Source of the DNA: Nocardioides panzhihuensis
GTDB taxonomy: Bacteria; Actinomycetota; Actinomycetes; Propionibacteriales; Nocardioidaceae
Reading direction: 5' to 3'
DNA: 64,000 nt
Assembly: GCF_013408335.1 (NCBI RefSeq)
Contig: NZ_JACBZR010000001.1
Coordinates: forward strand, 5,605,501-5,669,500
The notes under the pieces: model-generated
Databases searched by the model: none
Seen by the model: only the letters and a program-made list of their open reading frames with translations
What the model was told of the DNA's origin: nothing
Program-made: the position numbers and the translations under genes
In this document: positions 10,007 to 17,602 of the stretch, piece after piece
How positions within the stretch are numbered: position 1 is the first letter of the stretch
Layout: each line of letters starts with the position of its first letter

Positions 10007-11017
10007 TCAGGCTGCCTTCGAACGCCGTACGCGGAACCGTTCCAGGTCTGAGATGTCGGTGCCGAAGGCGCGGCACGTGGTCAGGTACTCGCGGCTCAGG
10101 CGGTCCTTGAGGTAGTTGCGGTTGCGACCGAAGAGATCCGCCCATTCCACCCGTGACATGCCGAGGTGGAAGCCGTGGGCCCAGGCCTGGCGGGTCTTCT
10201 CCTCGGCGAGGATGTCGTCGACCGAGCGGAGCGCGAGACCGCCCTCCGCGGCGGGCACGTACTTGCTGCGGCCGTCGAACTCGAAGATGTGACGGCCCAC
10301 CCGCAGGTCGAAGCGGGCGGTCCGTACGCCGTCCGTGATCTCGAACTGCGTCTCGACGCCCGCGAGTCCAAGCTCTTCGAGTACGTCCCGCGTGAGTGTC
10401 TCCCCGACCGACTCGGATCCCGCGTCGGAGAGCTCGATGGCCGATTGCGCCTGCCGCCGGTTCGGCCAATGCTGCATGTGCTCGAGGACCTCGTGGAGCT
10501 CGCTGACCGAGGCGCCCATCCGCCGAGCGGAGTCGACGGCGACTACCCCGTACGGGCGGCCGTGCTCGCGGGCGATGTCGACGGCCGTGCGGGCGGGTCC
10601 GAGGACCTCGAACCCGTTCGCCCGCACCACCTGGCCATCGAGGTAGGGAGCGAGGTGATGCTTCACGCCCCACTTGTTGTGGGTGCCGACGACGGGGTGG
10701 CGAGTGACGTGTGTCTGAGGCTTTCGAGGCAGGAGGATGCCCAGCTCGAGCTCGAGCGCCGCGGTGTCATGGCTTCGCACGAACGGAACGGTGATGGCGG
10801 CGCACGCGGCTCGGTCGCGAAGCCGTTGCCGGTCGGTGGGCAGCGTGATGCTCTCGACGTACGCACGTTCGGCGTAAACGCCGCGACGTACGACCGTCCA
10901 GTCTCCGCACCGGACGTATCGGCAGATCGTGTCGAGGTCGAGACCTGCCGCGAGGGCCTGTCGCCGGGTGATGAGTCCGTGATTCGCGGCCATCGTCGCC
11001 TGGACGTGCGGGTTCAT
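10007..11017 (-). CDS. Orphan AbiEi-antitoxin-like N-terminal domain protein with Vsr/DUF559-like C-terminus
   Basis: A 336-residue protein. The N-terminal ~50 residues (MAANHGLITRRQALAAG...IRCY-like helix, then WTVVRRGVYAE) match the winged-helix domain of type IV antitoxin AbiEi. The C-terminal third (ESVGETLTRDVLEELG, then RFDLRVGRHIFEFDGRSKY) has the E...D...ExDGxxKY spacing of the Vsr/DUF559 endonuclease-like fold. Such proteins are common and multicopy in Nocardioidaceae. No AbiEii nucleotidyltransferase toxin gene is adjacent, so a toxin-antitoxin role is not supported here. A DNA-binding or nuclease role is inferred. It converges on menA and is flanked downstream and upstream by 71-bp elements. 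Confidence 0.75.
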   Translation of the reverse strand: MNPHVQATMAANHGLITRRQALAAGLDLDTICRYVRCGDWTVVRRGVYAERAYVESITLPTDRQRLRDRAACAAITVPFVRSHDTAALELELGILLPRKPQTHVTRHPVVGTHNKWGVKHHLAPYLDGQVVRANGFEVLGPARTAVDIAREHGRPYGVVAVDSARRMGASVSELHEVLEHMQHWPNRRQAQSAIELSDAGSESVGETLTRDVLEELGLAGVETQFEITDGVRTARFDLRVGRHIFEFDGRSKYVPAAEGGLALRSVDDILAEEKTRQAWAHGFHLGMSRVEWADLFGRNRNYLKDRLSREYLTTCRAFGTDISDLERFRVRRSKAA

Positions 11018-11136
11018 ACGGCCCAGCCTGTAACCCGCCGCCGACGCTTGTCGGTGCCTGACGGCGCTCTGTGGATAACCCCGGTCCGGCGGCGGGCTGT
11101 GGATAGTTGCTGGCCCGGGGTGGCGGCTCGCGAACG

Positions 11137-11207
11137 TGTAACACGTTGTTCGTAGGACTATCCGGTCGTTCCAATAGGGCGAGTAGACCTACGAACGACG
11201 TGTTACA
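11137..11207 (+). repeat. 71-bp palindromic element, copy 2
   Basis: This element has the same length, arms and central blocks as copy 1 and the same orientation. Only one position of the 20-bp arms is mismatched. It lies between the start of the AbiEi-like gene and the end of the MFS gene. Confidence 0.92.
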
Positions 11208-11248
11208 CGGGAGCAGCTACACGGGAGCAGCTACACCGGAGCAGCGAC
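11207..11248 (+). repeat. Three tandem 14-bp units at the end of the MFS gene
   Basis: The units at 11207-11220 and 11221-11234 are identical (ACGGGAGCAGCTAC). The unit at 11235-11248 differs by two bases. The array abuts the 71-bp element and runs into the last codons and stop of the MFS gene on the minus strand, so slippage here would alter its C-terminus. Confidence 0.85.
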
Positions 11249-12496
11249 AGGCTGAGCGCGCCGGGCGAGGTAGCGCTCGGAGGCGCGGGCGGAGGGGTGG
11301 ACGCCGATCGCGGCGATGACGATGATTCCCGCGATGATGGCCCAGCCGAGGTGGCCGAGCTCCATCGCCAGGAACGTGTACGCGGCGGGGGCCCATACGG
11401 TGCCGAGGGTGTGGCCGACCTGCGCGGCGCCCTGGTAGTCGCCGCGGTGCTCGGGGTCGGAGAGGTCGGCGATCAGACCCCATTCGCCGGCGGACTGGAA
11501 GAGCTCGGCGCCGGTGACGGTCACGTGGCCGACCCAGACCAGGGCGATCGTGATCAGGCCGGCGGTGTCGTGGGTGACCGCGATGATGGCGCAGGAGACG
11601 AGGAAACAGAGCGCGCCTCGGCGCTCGGCCTTCAGCGACGTCGCGACGTCGGTCACCCCACGGGCCGTGATCACCTGCAGCCCGACGGCCATGACGGTGT
11701 TCGTGCCGAACAGCCAGGCCAGCAGGACCCGTGGCGCGTCGGTCTCCTGCACCAGCCACAGCGGGATGACGACGTTGAGCAGGACCTGGTGGCTGCCGAG
11801 GACTCCGTTGAAGAACGTCGTGGCGAGGAATGCGCGGTTGCGCAGGGCGCCGAGGCGGTCGCGTACGTCCCTCTTCAGGTCGCCGGGCGAGGCAGCGGCG
11901 GCGAGGCGGGGGAGCCGTGAGATCCAGTAGGCGTTGACCAGGAGCACCACCGCGGTCAGCACCGGCACAGCCTTGATCAGGGTGTTGGAGTCGGCCGCCA
12001 GGGCGAGGCCGCTGGCGAGTGCGCCGAGCGTGTAGCCGACGTTGCGGGCAGCGCGCATGTAGGCGAACGAACGCACCCGGGTCGCCGCGGGGAAGACCGA
12101 GATCCGGTAGGCGTCGCGACCCGACCGCTGCCACGATGAGGCGAGCGCGAGGAGGACTTCGACGGCGACGTACGCGGCGAAGTTGCCGACCAGCACCCAG
12201 GCGCCGAACAACAGCGCCTGCAGGACGGCACCCGCGATCCAGCTGAACCGGGTGCCCAGACGATCCGCGAGTCGGCCCAGGGGGACGGCGAACAAGAAGG
12301 TTGCGACGCCCGCGATCGTGAGACCGAGGCCGACCTGTGCGGCGGAGAGGCCGACGATCTGGGTGAAGAAGACCGCCGAACCGGTGAGAAAGGTGCCTTC
12401 GGCGAAGGCCGACAGCACCGACTGGTACGACATCGCCCGGATGAGCGGGTCGTCTGAGAGGACCTTGTCCCTCAACCGGATGAAGCGAGAGGACAA
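11231..12496 (-). CDS. Major facilitator superfamily transporter
   Basis: A 421-residue protein with about twelve hydrophobic helices and an MFS-type loop (PLGRLADRLGTRFSW) between helices 2 and 3. This is the fingerprint of 12-helix drug/metabolite exporters. The substrate is unknown. The start is a TTG at 12496 with GGAG six bases upstream; the next ATG is about 18 residues in and would still keep all helices. A near-palindrome at 12511-12526 overlaps the promoter region. There is no neighbouring regulator gene. The C-terminus is encoded by a short tandem repeat. Confidence 0.85.
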   Translation of the reverse strand: MSSRFIRLRDKVLSDDPLIRAMSYQSVLSAFAEGTFLTGSAVFFTQIVGLSAAQVGLGLTIAGVATFLFAVPLGRLADRLGTRFSWIAGAVLQALLFGAWVLVGNFAAYVAVEVLLALASSWQRSGRDAYRISVFPAATRVRSFAYMRAARNVGYTLGALASGLALAADSNTLIKAVPVLTAVVLLVNAYWISRLPRLAAAASPGDLKRDVRDRLGALRNRAFLATTFFNGVLGSHQVLLNVVIPLWLVQETDAPRVLLAWLFGTNTVMAVGLQVITARGVTDVATSLKAERRGALCFLVSCAIIAVTHDTAGLITIALVWVGHVTVTGAELFQSAGEWGLIADLSDPEHRGDYQGAAQVGHTLGTVWAPAAYTFLAMELGHLGWAIIAGIIVIAAIGVHPSARASERYLARRAQPVAAPV

Positions 12497-12510
12497 GGCG
12501 ACTCCGAACT

Positions 12511-12526
12511 ATCTTGACATCGAGAC
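12511..12526. promoter_or_regulatory. Possible operator upstream of the MFS gene
   Basis: The core TCTTGACATCGAGA is a palindrome with one mismatch, 15-30 bases before the TTG start. Its position suggests a repressor site. No regulator family can be named from it. Confidence 0.35.
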
Positions 12527-12657
12527 AAGCGCAGTCTTGTCATCGCCTGGTCCGACGTCAAACAGTTATCCGTGCTGGTCGGTCCCCAAGCCGCGCAGCC
12601 AGGAAAAAGGAGTCCATCGCGCCGACGCCCGTGCGTCGGCGTAGGTCGCGGTCGAGG

Positions 12658-12831
12658 TCAGTTGGTGGAGCCCTCGATGGTGCCGATCACGCCGCCGAAG
12701 ACGTCGGTGGTGACGCCCCAGATGCCGCCGGCGATAGCCGAGATCGTGCTGGTCAGCCCTTGCGGATCGGTGAACAGCCAGAATCCGACGAACAGAACGC
12801 CGATGACGATGAAGATCTTCTTCTTGTCCAT
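12658..12831 (-). CDS. 57-residue single-span membrane protein
   Basis: A small protein beginning MDKKKIFIVIGVLFVGFWLF: three lysines, a hydrophobic helix (residues ~5-20), then TDPQGLTSTISAIAGGIWGVTTDVFGGVIGTIEGSTN. The Gly/Ile/Val-rich second half is amphipathic. A GGGAGGA ribosome site stands 8 bases upstream of the ATG. It is divergent from the pilin-like gene at 13302 across a ~470-bp control region and may be an accessory of the type IV secretion-like locus. No family is recognised. A holin- or bacteriocin-like peptide is an alternative. Confidence 0.7.
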   Translation of the reverse strand: MDKKKIFIVIGVLFVGFWLFTDPQGLTSTISAIAGGIWGVTTDVFGGVIGTIEGSTN

Positions 12832-13301
12832 GTGAGCTCGTCCTCCCGAGAAATCCGATTGAAATTTATGTAAATTCGCGAACCCGGACGCAAGCGCGCG
12901 AAATTCGCGAGAATGCACCGGGATATAGATTCCCCGAAGTAGGGCTCCCCCCGCAAGAATACGGTCAAGGAGACCACTGAGCGGGACGGCGTGTTGCCCA
13001 ACGGTCCGGTGGGTGGCATGAACCGGGCAGAGCGGGGGAGTCGCGGGGCCCGCTGCGCGCGCCACAGGTACGTGTCGTCAGGTGGAACGAGGTGCGCGGA
13101 GGCGGTCTGAGGACTACGCTCGTCTCACATGGCGGTGGCGTTTGTCCAGAATGCCGATGCCCGGGAGTTTGCGTCAGTGCGCGGGAGGGGCAGAGGCGCC
13201 TCCACCCACCGGTGCCGCATGGGGCTGCGCCGGACGGGACAACCGAATACTTCCGGACGTGTCCGGCAACAACACCTCACCTCGGGAAAGGGAGCAGAAC
13301 A
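12832..13301. other. 470-bp divergent intergenic region before the T4SS-like operon
   Basis: No convincing gene is seen here. The part at about 12850-12935 is clearly richer in A+T than its surroundings and holds a direct repeat, AAATTCGCGA at 12872-12881 and 12901-12910. The strand bias and position suggest it contains the promoters for the 57-residue protein (minus) and the secretion-like operon (plus). A GGGAAAGGGAG ribosome site for the next gene lies at about 13284. Confidence 0.5.
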
Positions 13302-13568
13302 ATGGCACCGCACCAGCTGATTCAAAGTACGACGCAAGCCGCCGAGTATGGCACCGGCGGCCTGGCCGAGTGGATCACCGACAACATCATCACGCTTGTC
13401 GTCCTGATCCTCGGCGTCACGGTCCTGTGGGCTGCCCGCAGCGGCAACATCTCGAAGGCCGTCACGATCGTCGGCGGCCTGATCATCGGTCTCGGCGTCC
13501 TCGGCCTGGCCGTGGGCAACAACGCCACGGACCTCGGTCAGTGGATGGCTGGTCTCTTCAAGGGGTGA
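13302..13568 (+). CDS. Small pilin-like (VirB2/TrbC-type) membrane protein
   Basis: An 88-residue protein with two hydrophobic helices (residues ~27-45 and ~55-74) separated by a short basic loop (RSGNISK). It is a Gly/Val/Ile-rich layout similar to VirB2/TrbC pilins of type IV secretion systems. It is first in an operon with VirB3-, VirB4-, VirB6- and VirB8-like genes, which is the standard place for the pilin. No canonical signal peptide is seen. The assignment rests on size, topology and context; sequence motifs in this family are weak. Confidence 0.65.
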   Translation: MAPHQLIQSTTQAAEYGTGGLAEWITDNIITLVVLILGVTVLWAARSGNISKAVTIVGGLIIGLGVLGLAVGNNATDLGQWMAGLFKG

Positions 13569-13607
13569 ACCCGGTCCCGTTAGCTAACCCAGGGAGGGAT
13601 CTCGGGG

Positions 13608-14882
13608 ATGAGGCTGCCTGACGACGACGAGCTGTACGAGGTCGACCAGACCTATCTCGGTCCTCCTCGTCGCTACATCGGGGAGATGCGTTATCGAACC
13701 ATCTTCCTCTTCCTGGTGATCGCACCAGTGACGCTTGTGCTGCTGCGCAAGCTCGGCATGCCGGTGACGCTGCTCAGCATGGGCCTGTGGCTGCTCGGCG
13801 CCTCCTACCTCTCGATGAAGGCCTCCGACTACATCAGCGCGGAGAGCTCCGCCGGCGCCTGGCTGATGACCTTCTGGCACGAGCTGACCACGCCGCGCCT
13901 GGAGACAGGCGCACAGTACGCAGGAGGTGCAGCGGTCGCCTTCAGGCACGCGACGAGCCCGCGGGGCGGCTGGGCGAAAGCCATGCGCCGCCCCGGTCGC
14001 CGGTTCGCGCAGCAGCCCGGCGCCGCCGCCTCGCCGAGACTGCTTCAGGCGACCGTCGTCGCCTCGGCCCCGGGCGCCCCGTCGCGACCGGTGCGCGGCA
14101 AGGCCGCGCCGGTGCGACCGGTGATCGAGGCGAAGATCGTCGAGGAGCCGCTCCCGGCCAAGCTCAGGGTCCAGCCCGAGGCCCAGCCCTCGGCGCGGCA
14201 CCAGGTCAGCGGCGTACGTCCCGCGAAGGGTGGCTGGTCGAGCCGGCCGTCCTCGTCGCCGCGAGAGCCCCGCGACGTTCCGTGGAAGGGTGGCGCGCCG
14301 TGGCAGGCCCGGCAGGACCAAGAGCAAGAGCAGGAGAAGGCCGCCACGCCCCCGCAGCCGTCTCCTGAGCCGACGCGGACCTCACAGCAGCCCCAGGCCC
14401 CCGAGCCAGAGGCCGAAGCACCGACCACGCCTGCCGCTCCACCAGCGCCACAGGCCCCGGCAGCGGAGCCTCCCGCCCCCGCTGCGCCGCCGGCGCCGCC
14501 CGTGACCCCGCCGGCCACGCCGCAGCCCGCCCCGCCGGCCACGAGATCCACCCCGCCGGCCCCGCAGCCTGCCCCGCCTTCAGCGCCGCCACCGCCTCCG
14601 CCGCCCGCCCAGAGGTCGAAGGAGTCCAAGGAGTCTGTCCCGAAGCCCATGCAGAAGCCCGCGCAGAAGCCCGCCCGACTGCCGCTGTCGCACGCGATCC
14701 GGCCGGCCGTGGTGATCGCGCCGGAGCCGGGGTTCGACGGGTTCGACGATGAACCCTCGGGCCGCACCCGGCCCAGAGACACTCAGGACGAGCAGGCGTC
14801 GCCCGACGAGCGACCGCAGAGCACGGACGACTACCGCAAGCGCCTCGACGGCGACGCACCCAACGACGGAGGAACCGCATGA
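13608..14882 (+). CDS. VirB3/PrgI-like membrane protein with long Pro/Ala-rich cytoplasmic tail
   Basis: A 424-residue protein. Residues ~1-95 hold two adjacent hydrophobic helices (TIFLFLVIAPVTLVLLR, then LLSMGLWLLGASYLSM) after a short charged N-terminus, the topology of VirB3/PrgI proteins that precede VirB4 ATPases. The remaining ~330 residues are low-complexity, rich in Pro, Ala, Gln, Glu and Ser, with poly-Pro runs, and are predicted disordered. VirB3 is normally ~100 residues, so the tail is unusual and may tether the ATPase or other partners. A GGGAGGG ribosome site lies upstream, and the stop overlaps the ATPase start (ATGA). Confidence 0.7.
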   Translation: MRLPDDDELYEVDQTYLGPPRRYIGEMRYRTIFLFLVIAPVTLVLLRKLGMPVTLLSMGLWLLGASYLSMKASDYISAESSAGAWLMTFWHELTTPRLETGAQYAGGAAVAFRHATSPRGGWAKAMRRPGRRFAQQPGAAASPRLLQATVVASAPGAPSRPVRGKAAPVRPVIEAKIVEEPLPAKLRVQPEAQPSARHQVSGVRPAKGGWSSRPSSSPREPRDVPWKGGAPWQARQDQEQEQEKAATPPQPSPEPTRTSQQPQAPEPEAEAPTTPAAPPAPQAPAAEPPAPAAPPAPPVTPPATPQPAPPATRSTPPAPQPAPPSAPPPPPPPAQRSKESKESVPKPMQKPAQKPARLPLSHAIRPAVVIAPEPGFDGFDDEPSGRTRPRDTQDEQASPDERPQSTDDYRKRLDGDAPNDGGTA

Positions 14883-17602
14883 GGCGGCCGCGAACGGAGC
14901 GGGCCTACGGGCCTGGCTTCGAGAAGCCCAAGGCCGGACGCAGAAGCGTCTTCGGCCGGGGCGGCGACGACTCGAAGGGCGTCCATCAGCCCCGAGGGGA
15001 AAAGTGGGCGCTGGAGGAGGTGCGTGGTCACCTGACCTTCACCGGCGACCGCATCATCGCCTGGTATCTCGCCGAGCCACAGACCTGGTCGTTCCGTGCC
15101 CACGCCGACCTCGAGGCGCTGATCACCGACCAGGCCAGCCAGCTGGCAGACCTGGTCGGCAACACCGTCCACGGCCGCGTCACCACCCGCCCCTATCCCG
15201 TACGTCACTGGGCGCATGCCGCGTTCGCGAACGCTCCCGACCCGCAGCCCGGGTTCGAGGAGATGATGGCGCGCAACCAGGCCCACATGGCTGCCCACAG
15301 CCAGGCCGACAAGCTCGTCTACTACGGCATCGACCTCGGCCGGCGCGACGCGACGGTGAGGACGCTGGCGAAGTTCTCCGCCGGTGCCGCCGAGCGTGAG
15401 ATGGCCGCGATCAGCGAGCGCCTCGACACGGTCAACCGGGTGATGTCGCGACCGGGTTTCTCGGCACGTCCGGCGGTCGGCCACGACATGGAGTGGATGA
15501 TCGCCCGTTCGCTCTCGCTGGGTGCCAAGATCCCCGTGCCCGAGCCGGGCGAGGCCCAGCAGAACTTCCTCGACACCGACGACATGGCGGAGTGGTTCGA
15601 GTCGGTGGCGTGGTCGGCCGAGCCCTTGGCGCCGACCGTGCAGGTCACCAGCAGCATCGGAGGCCGCCAGGAGACCAGCCACGTGTGCGTGCTGACGGTC
15701 TCGCGGATCGGCGACATCGAGGTTCCGGAGACCCACGCGCCGTGGATGGCGAAGACCGACGCGCTCGGCTTCCCGGTCGAGTGGTCCTTCCGGGTCGAGC
15801 CTCGCTCGCCGGAGGACGTCTCCCGCGAGATGGCTTCCTTGACCCGCCGCATCGACGGCCAGGTCAGCCACTGGTCCGACGACCACGGCAAGCGGCCTCC
15901 CAAGCAGCTCACCCGCCAGGCGGGACGAGCCGCCGACGTCGAGGACGAGATGCGCTCGGAGTTCACGGGCCTGTCCACCCGGACCAGGGGCTGGTACCGG
16001 ATCGCCGTCACCGGCCGCAGCGAGGCCGAGGCGCTCGACAAGGCGCAGAAGGTGGTCGACCTCTACCGGCCGCAGATCAAGATCACCCGCCAGCTGGGGC
16101 AGTACCACCTGGCTCGCGAGTTCGTCCCGGGCGAGCCGCTCGCGTCGACCGCCCACGCCCGGAAGTTCCCGGTGCTCAAGGTCGCAGCCGGGCTCCCGGC
16201 GGTGACCGCAGAGGTCGGCGACAAGCGTGGCTTCTATCTCGGTGAGACCTCGGCGATGGCGTCGCGAGCGGTGCTGATGGACCCGTGGTACCTGACCGAG
16301 GTCATGGAGCAGGCCGGCCTGATCCCGCTCATCGGCACGCCCGGTTCGGGCAAGTCGACCCTGATGGGCGTCGTCATCTACATGTCGATCCTGTCCGGCA
16401 TCCACGGTGTCGCGATGGACCCGGCGGGCCGGCTGCAGCGGCTGATGACGCTGCCCGAGATCGGCGGCGGCCTGCTCAACGGCCAGCAGCTGCGAGCACG
16501 CGCCCGCAGCGTAGACGTCCTGGGCGGACGCCCGGGGTCGCTCTCGCCCTACGCCGTCGTGCCCGACCCCAACCCGGAGCTGATCCGGGCCGAGGCGATG
16601 TCGGACCACGAGTTCGCCGAGCGGCTCCACCGGGAGCGGTCGGCCGCCGTGCAGCAGCGCCGCGACCTGACCGTCTCCGTGCTCCGCTCCTGCCTCCCGG
16701 TCGGGTTGTCCAACAACGAAGAGGTGCTCAAGCGCATCCGTGCCCGCGTCATGGAGGCGCCGGCCGACCGCGGCGCCGACACCTCGACGATCGTGAAGAT
16801 GCTCTTCGAGGGCGACAACGGCGACCACGAGATCGCTCGAGAGCTCGCTGCCGCCCGCGAGCGCGAGCTCGGCCGCCTCTTCTTCGGCAACGACTTCCTC
16901 CAGTCCGACGAGGAGCTGAAGGGCACGCCGTTCACCTTCTACAACCTCAAGGGCCTCAACACCCCGCCCGAGCACGTCTCTCGCGAGGAGTGGAGCGCAG
17001 AGGAGCAGATGGCGCGCCCGATCATGACCCTCGCGGCCTGGTCCGCGCTGCACCTGATCTACCGCAGCGATCCCAACGATCGAAAGCTGTTCGCGCTGGA
17101 CGAGGCCCACGAGGTCACCCAGGCCTCTGGCGGCACGGGTCGCGCCCTCGTACACAAGCTCTCCAGCGACTCCCGCAAGAACAACTGTGCCGCGCTGGTC
17201 TCCACCCAGAACGCCTCCGCGATCCTGGGCTCCGACATCAACAACTTCGTCGGGGCGGCCTTCGTGGGACGTACGCAGGACGAGAGCGCCCAGCGTGACG
17301 CGCTCAAGCTCCTCGGCAAGCCCGAGGGCCTGGGCTATGAGTCGATCCTGGCGCGGCTCTCGCCGCGGACCAGGCGTGGCGACGAGCAGCTGGGCTACCG
17401 GGAGTTCATCTACCGCGACGGTCTCGGTGGCGACACCGGCCATGGCGGCATGGAGATCATCAAGGTCACCCTCAACCACCACCCGGGTCTGCAGGAGGCG
17501 CTCAACACCACCGCCGACCCCACCCGCCGCGTCAGCCGGGCCATCAGCGGCGGGCCGGCCGATCGCTCCGAGACCGATCCTTCCGGGGACGGGATCGGCT
17601 GA
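14879..17602 (+). CDS. VirB4/TraC-like type IV secretion ATPase
   Basis: A 907-residue soluble ATPase. The N-terminal ~450 residues are the VirB4-type non-motor domain. The motor domain has Walker A G486-T494 (GTPGSGKST, Lys492), Walker B ending in D741-E742 (LFALDEAHE), and a sensor-like STQNASAILG about 40 residues later. This arrangement is that of the conjugative VirB4/TraC/TrbE family that powers substrate or pilus assembly. VirD4 coupling proteins would instead have N-terminal membrane helices, which are absent here. It overlaps the genes on both sides (ATGA and TGATG), so it is in a tight operon. The translocated substrate is unknown. Confidence 0.85.
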   Translation: MRRPRTERAYGPGFEKPKAGRRSVFGRGGDDSKGVHQPRGEKWALEEVRGHLTFTGDRIIAWYLAEPQTWSFRAHADLEALITDQASQLADLVGNTVHGRVTTRPYPVRHWAHAAFANAPDPQPGFEEMMARNQAHMAAHSQADKLVYYGIDLGRRDATVRTLAKFSAGAAEREMAAISERLDTVNRVMSRPGFSARPAVGHDMEWMIARSLSLGAKIPVPEPGEAQQNFLDTDDMAEWFESVAWSAEPLAPTVQVTSSIGGRQETSHVCVLTVSRIGDIEVPETHAPWMAKTDALGFPVEWSFRVEPRSPEDVSREMASLTRRIDGQVSHWSDDHGKRPPKQLTRQAGRAADVEDEMRSEFTGLSTRTRGWYRIAVTGRSEAEALDKAQKVVDLYRPQIKITRQLGQYHLAREFVPGEPLASTAHARKFPVLKVAAGLPAVTAEVGDKRGFYLGETSAMASRAVLMDPWYLTEVMEQAGLIPLIGTPGSGKSTLMGVVIYMSILSGIHGVAMDPAGRLQRLMTLPEIGGGLLNGQQLRARARSVDVLGGRPGSLSPYAVVPDPNPELIRAEAMSDHEFAERLHRERSAAVQQRRDLTVSVLRSCLPVGLSNNEEVLKRIRARVMEAPADRGADTSTIVKMLFEGDNGDHEIARELAAARERELGRLFFGNDFLQSDEELKGTPFTFYNLKGLNTPPEHVSREEWSAEEQMARPIMTLAAWSALHLIYRSDPNDRKLFALDEAHEVTQASGGTGRALVHKLSSDSRKNNCAALVSTQNASAILGSDINNFVGAAFVGRTQDESAQRDALKLLGKPEGLGYESILARLSPRTRRGDEQLGYREFIYRDGLGGDTGHGGMEIIKVTLNHHPGLQEALNTTADPTRRVSRAISGGPADRSETDPSGDGIG

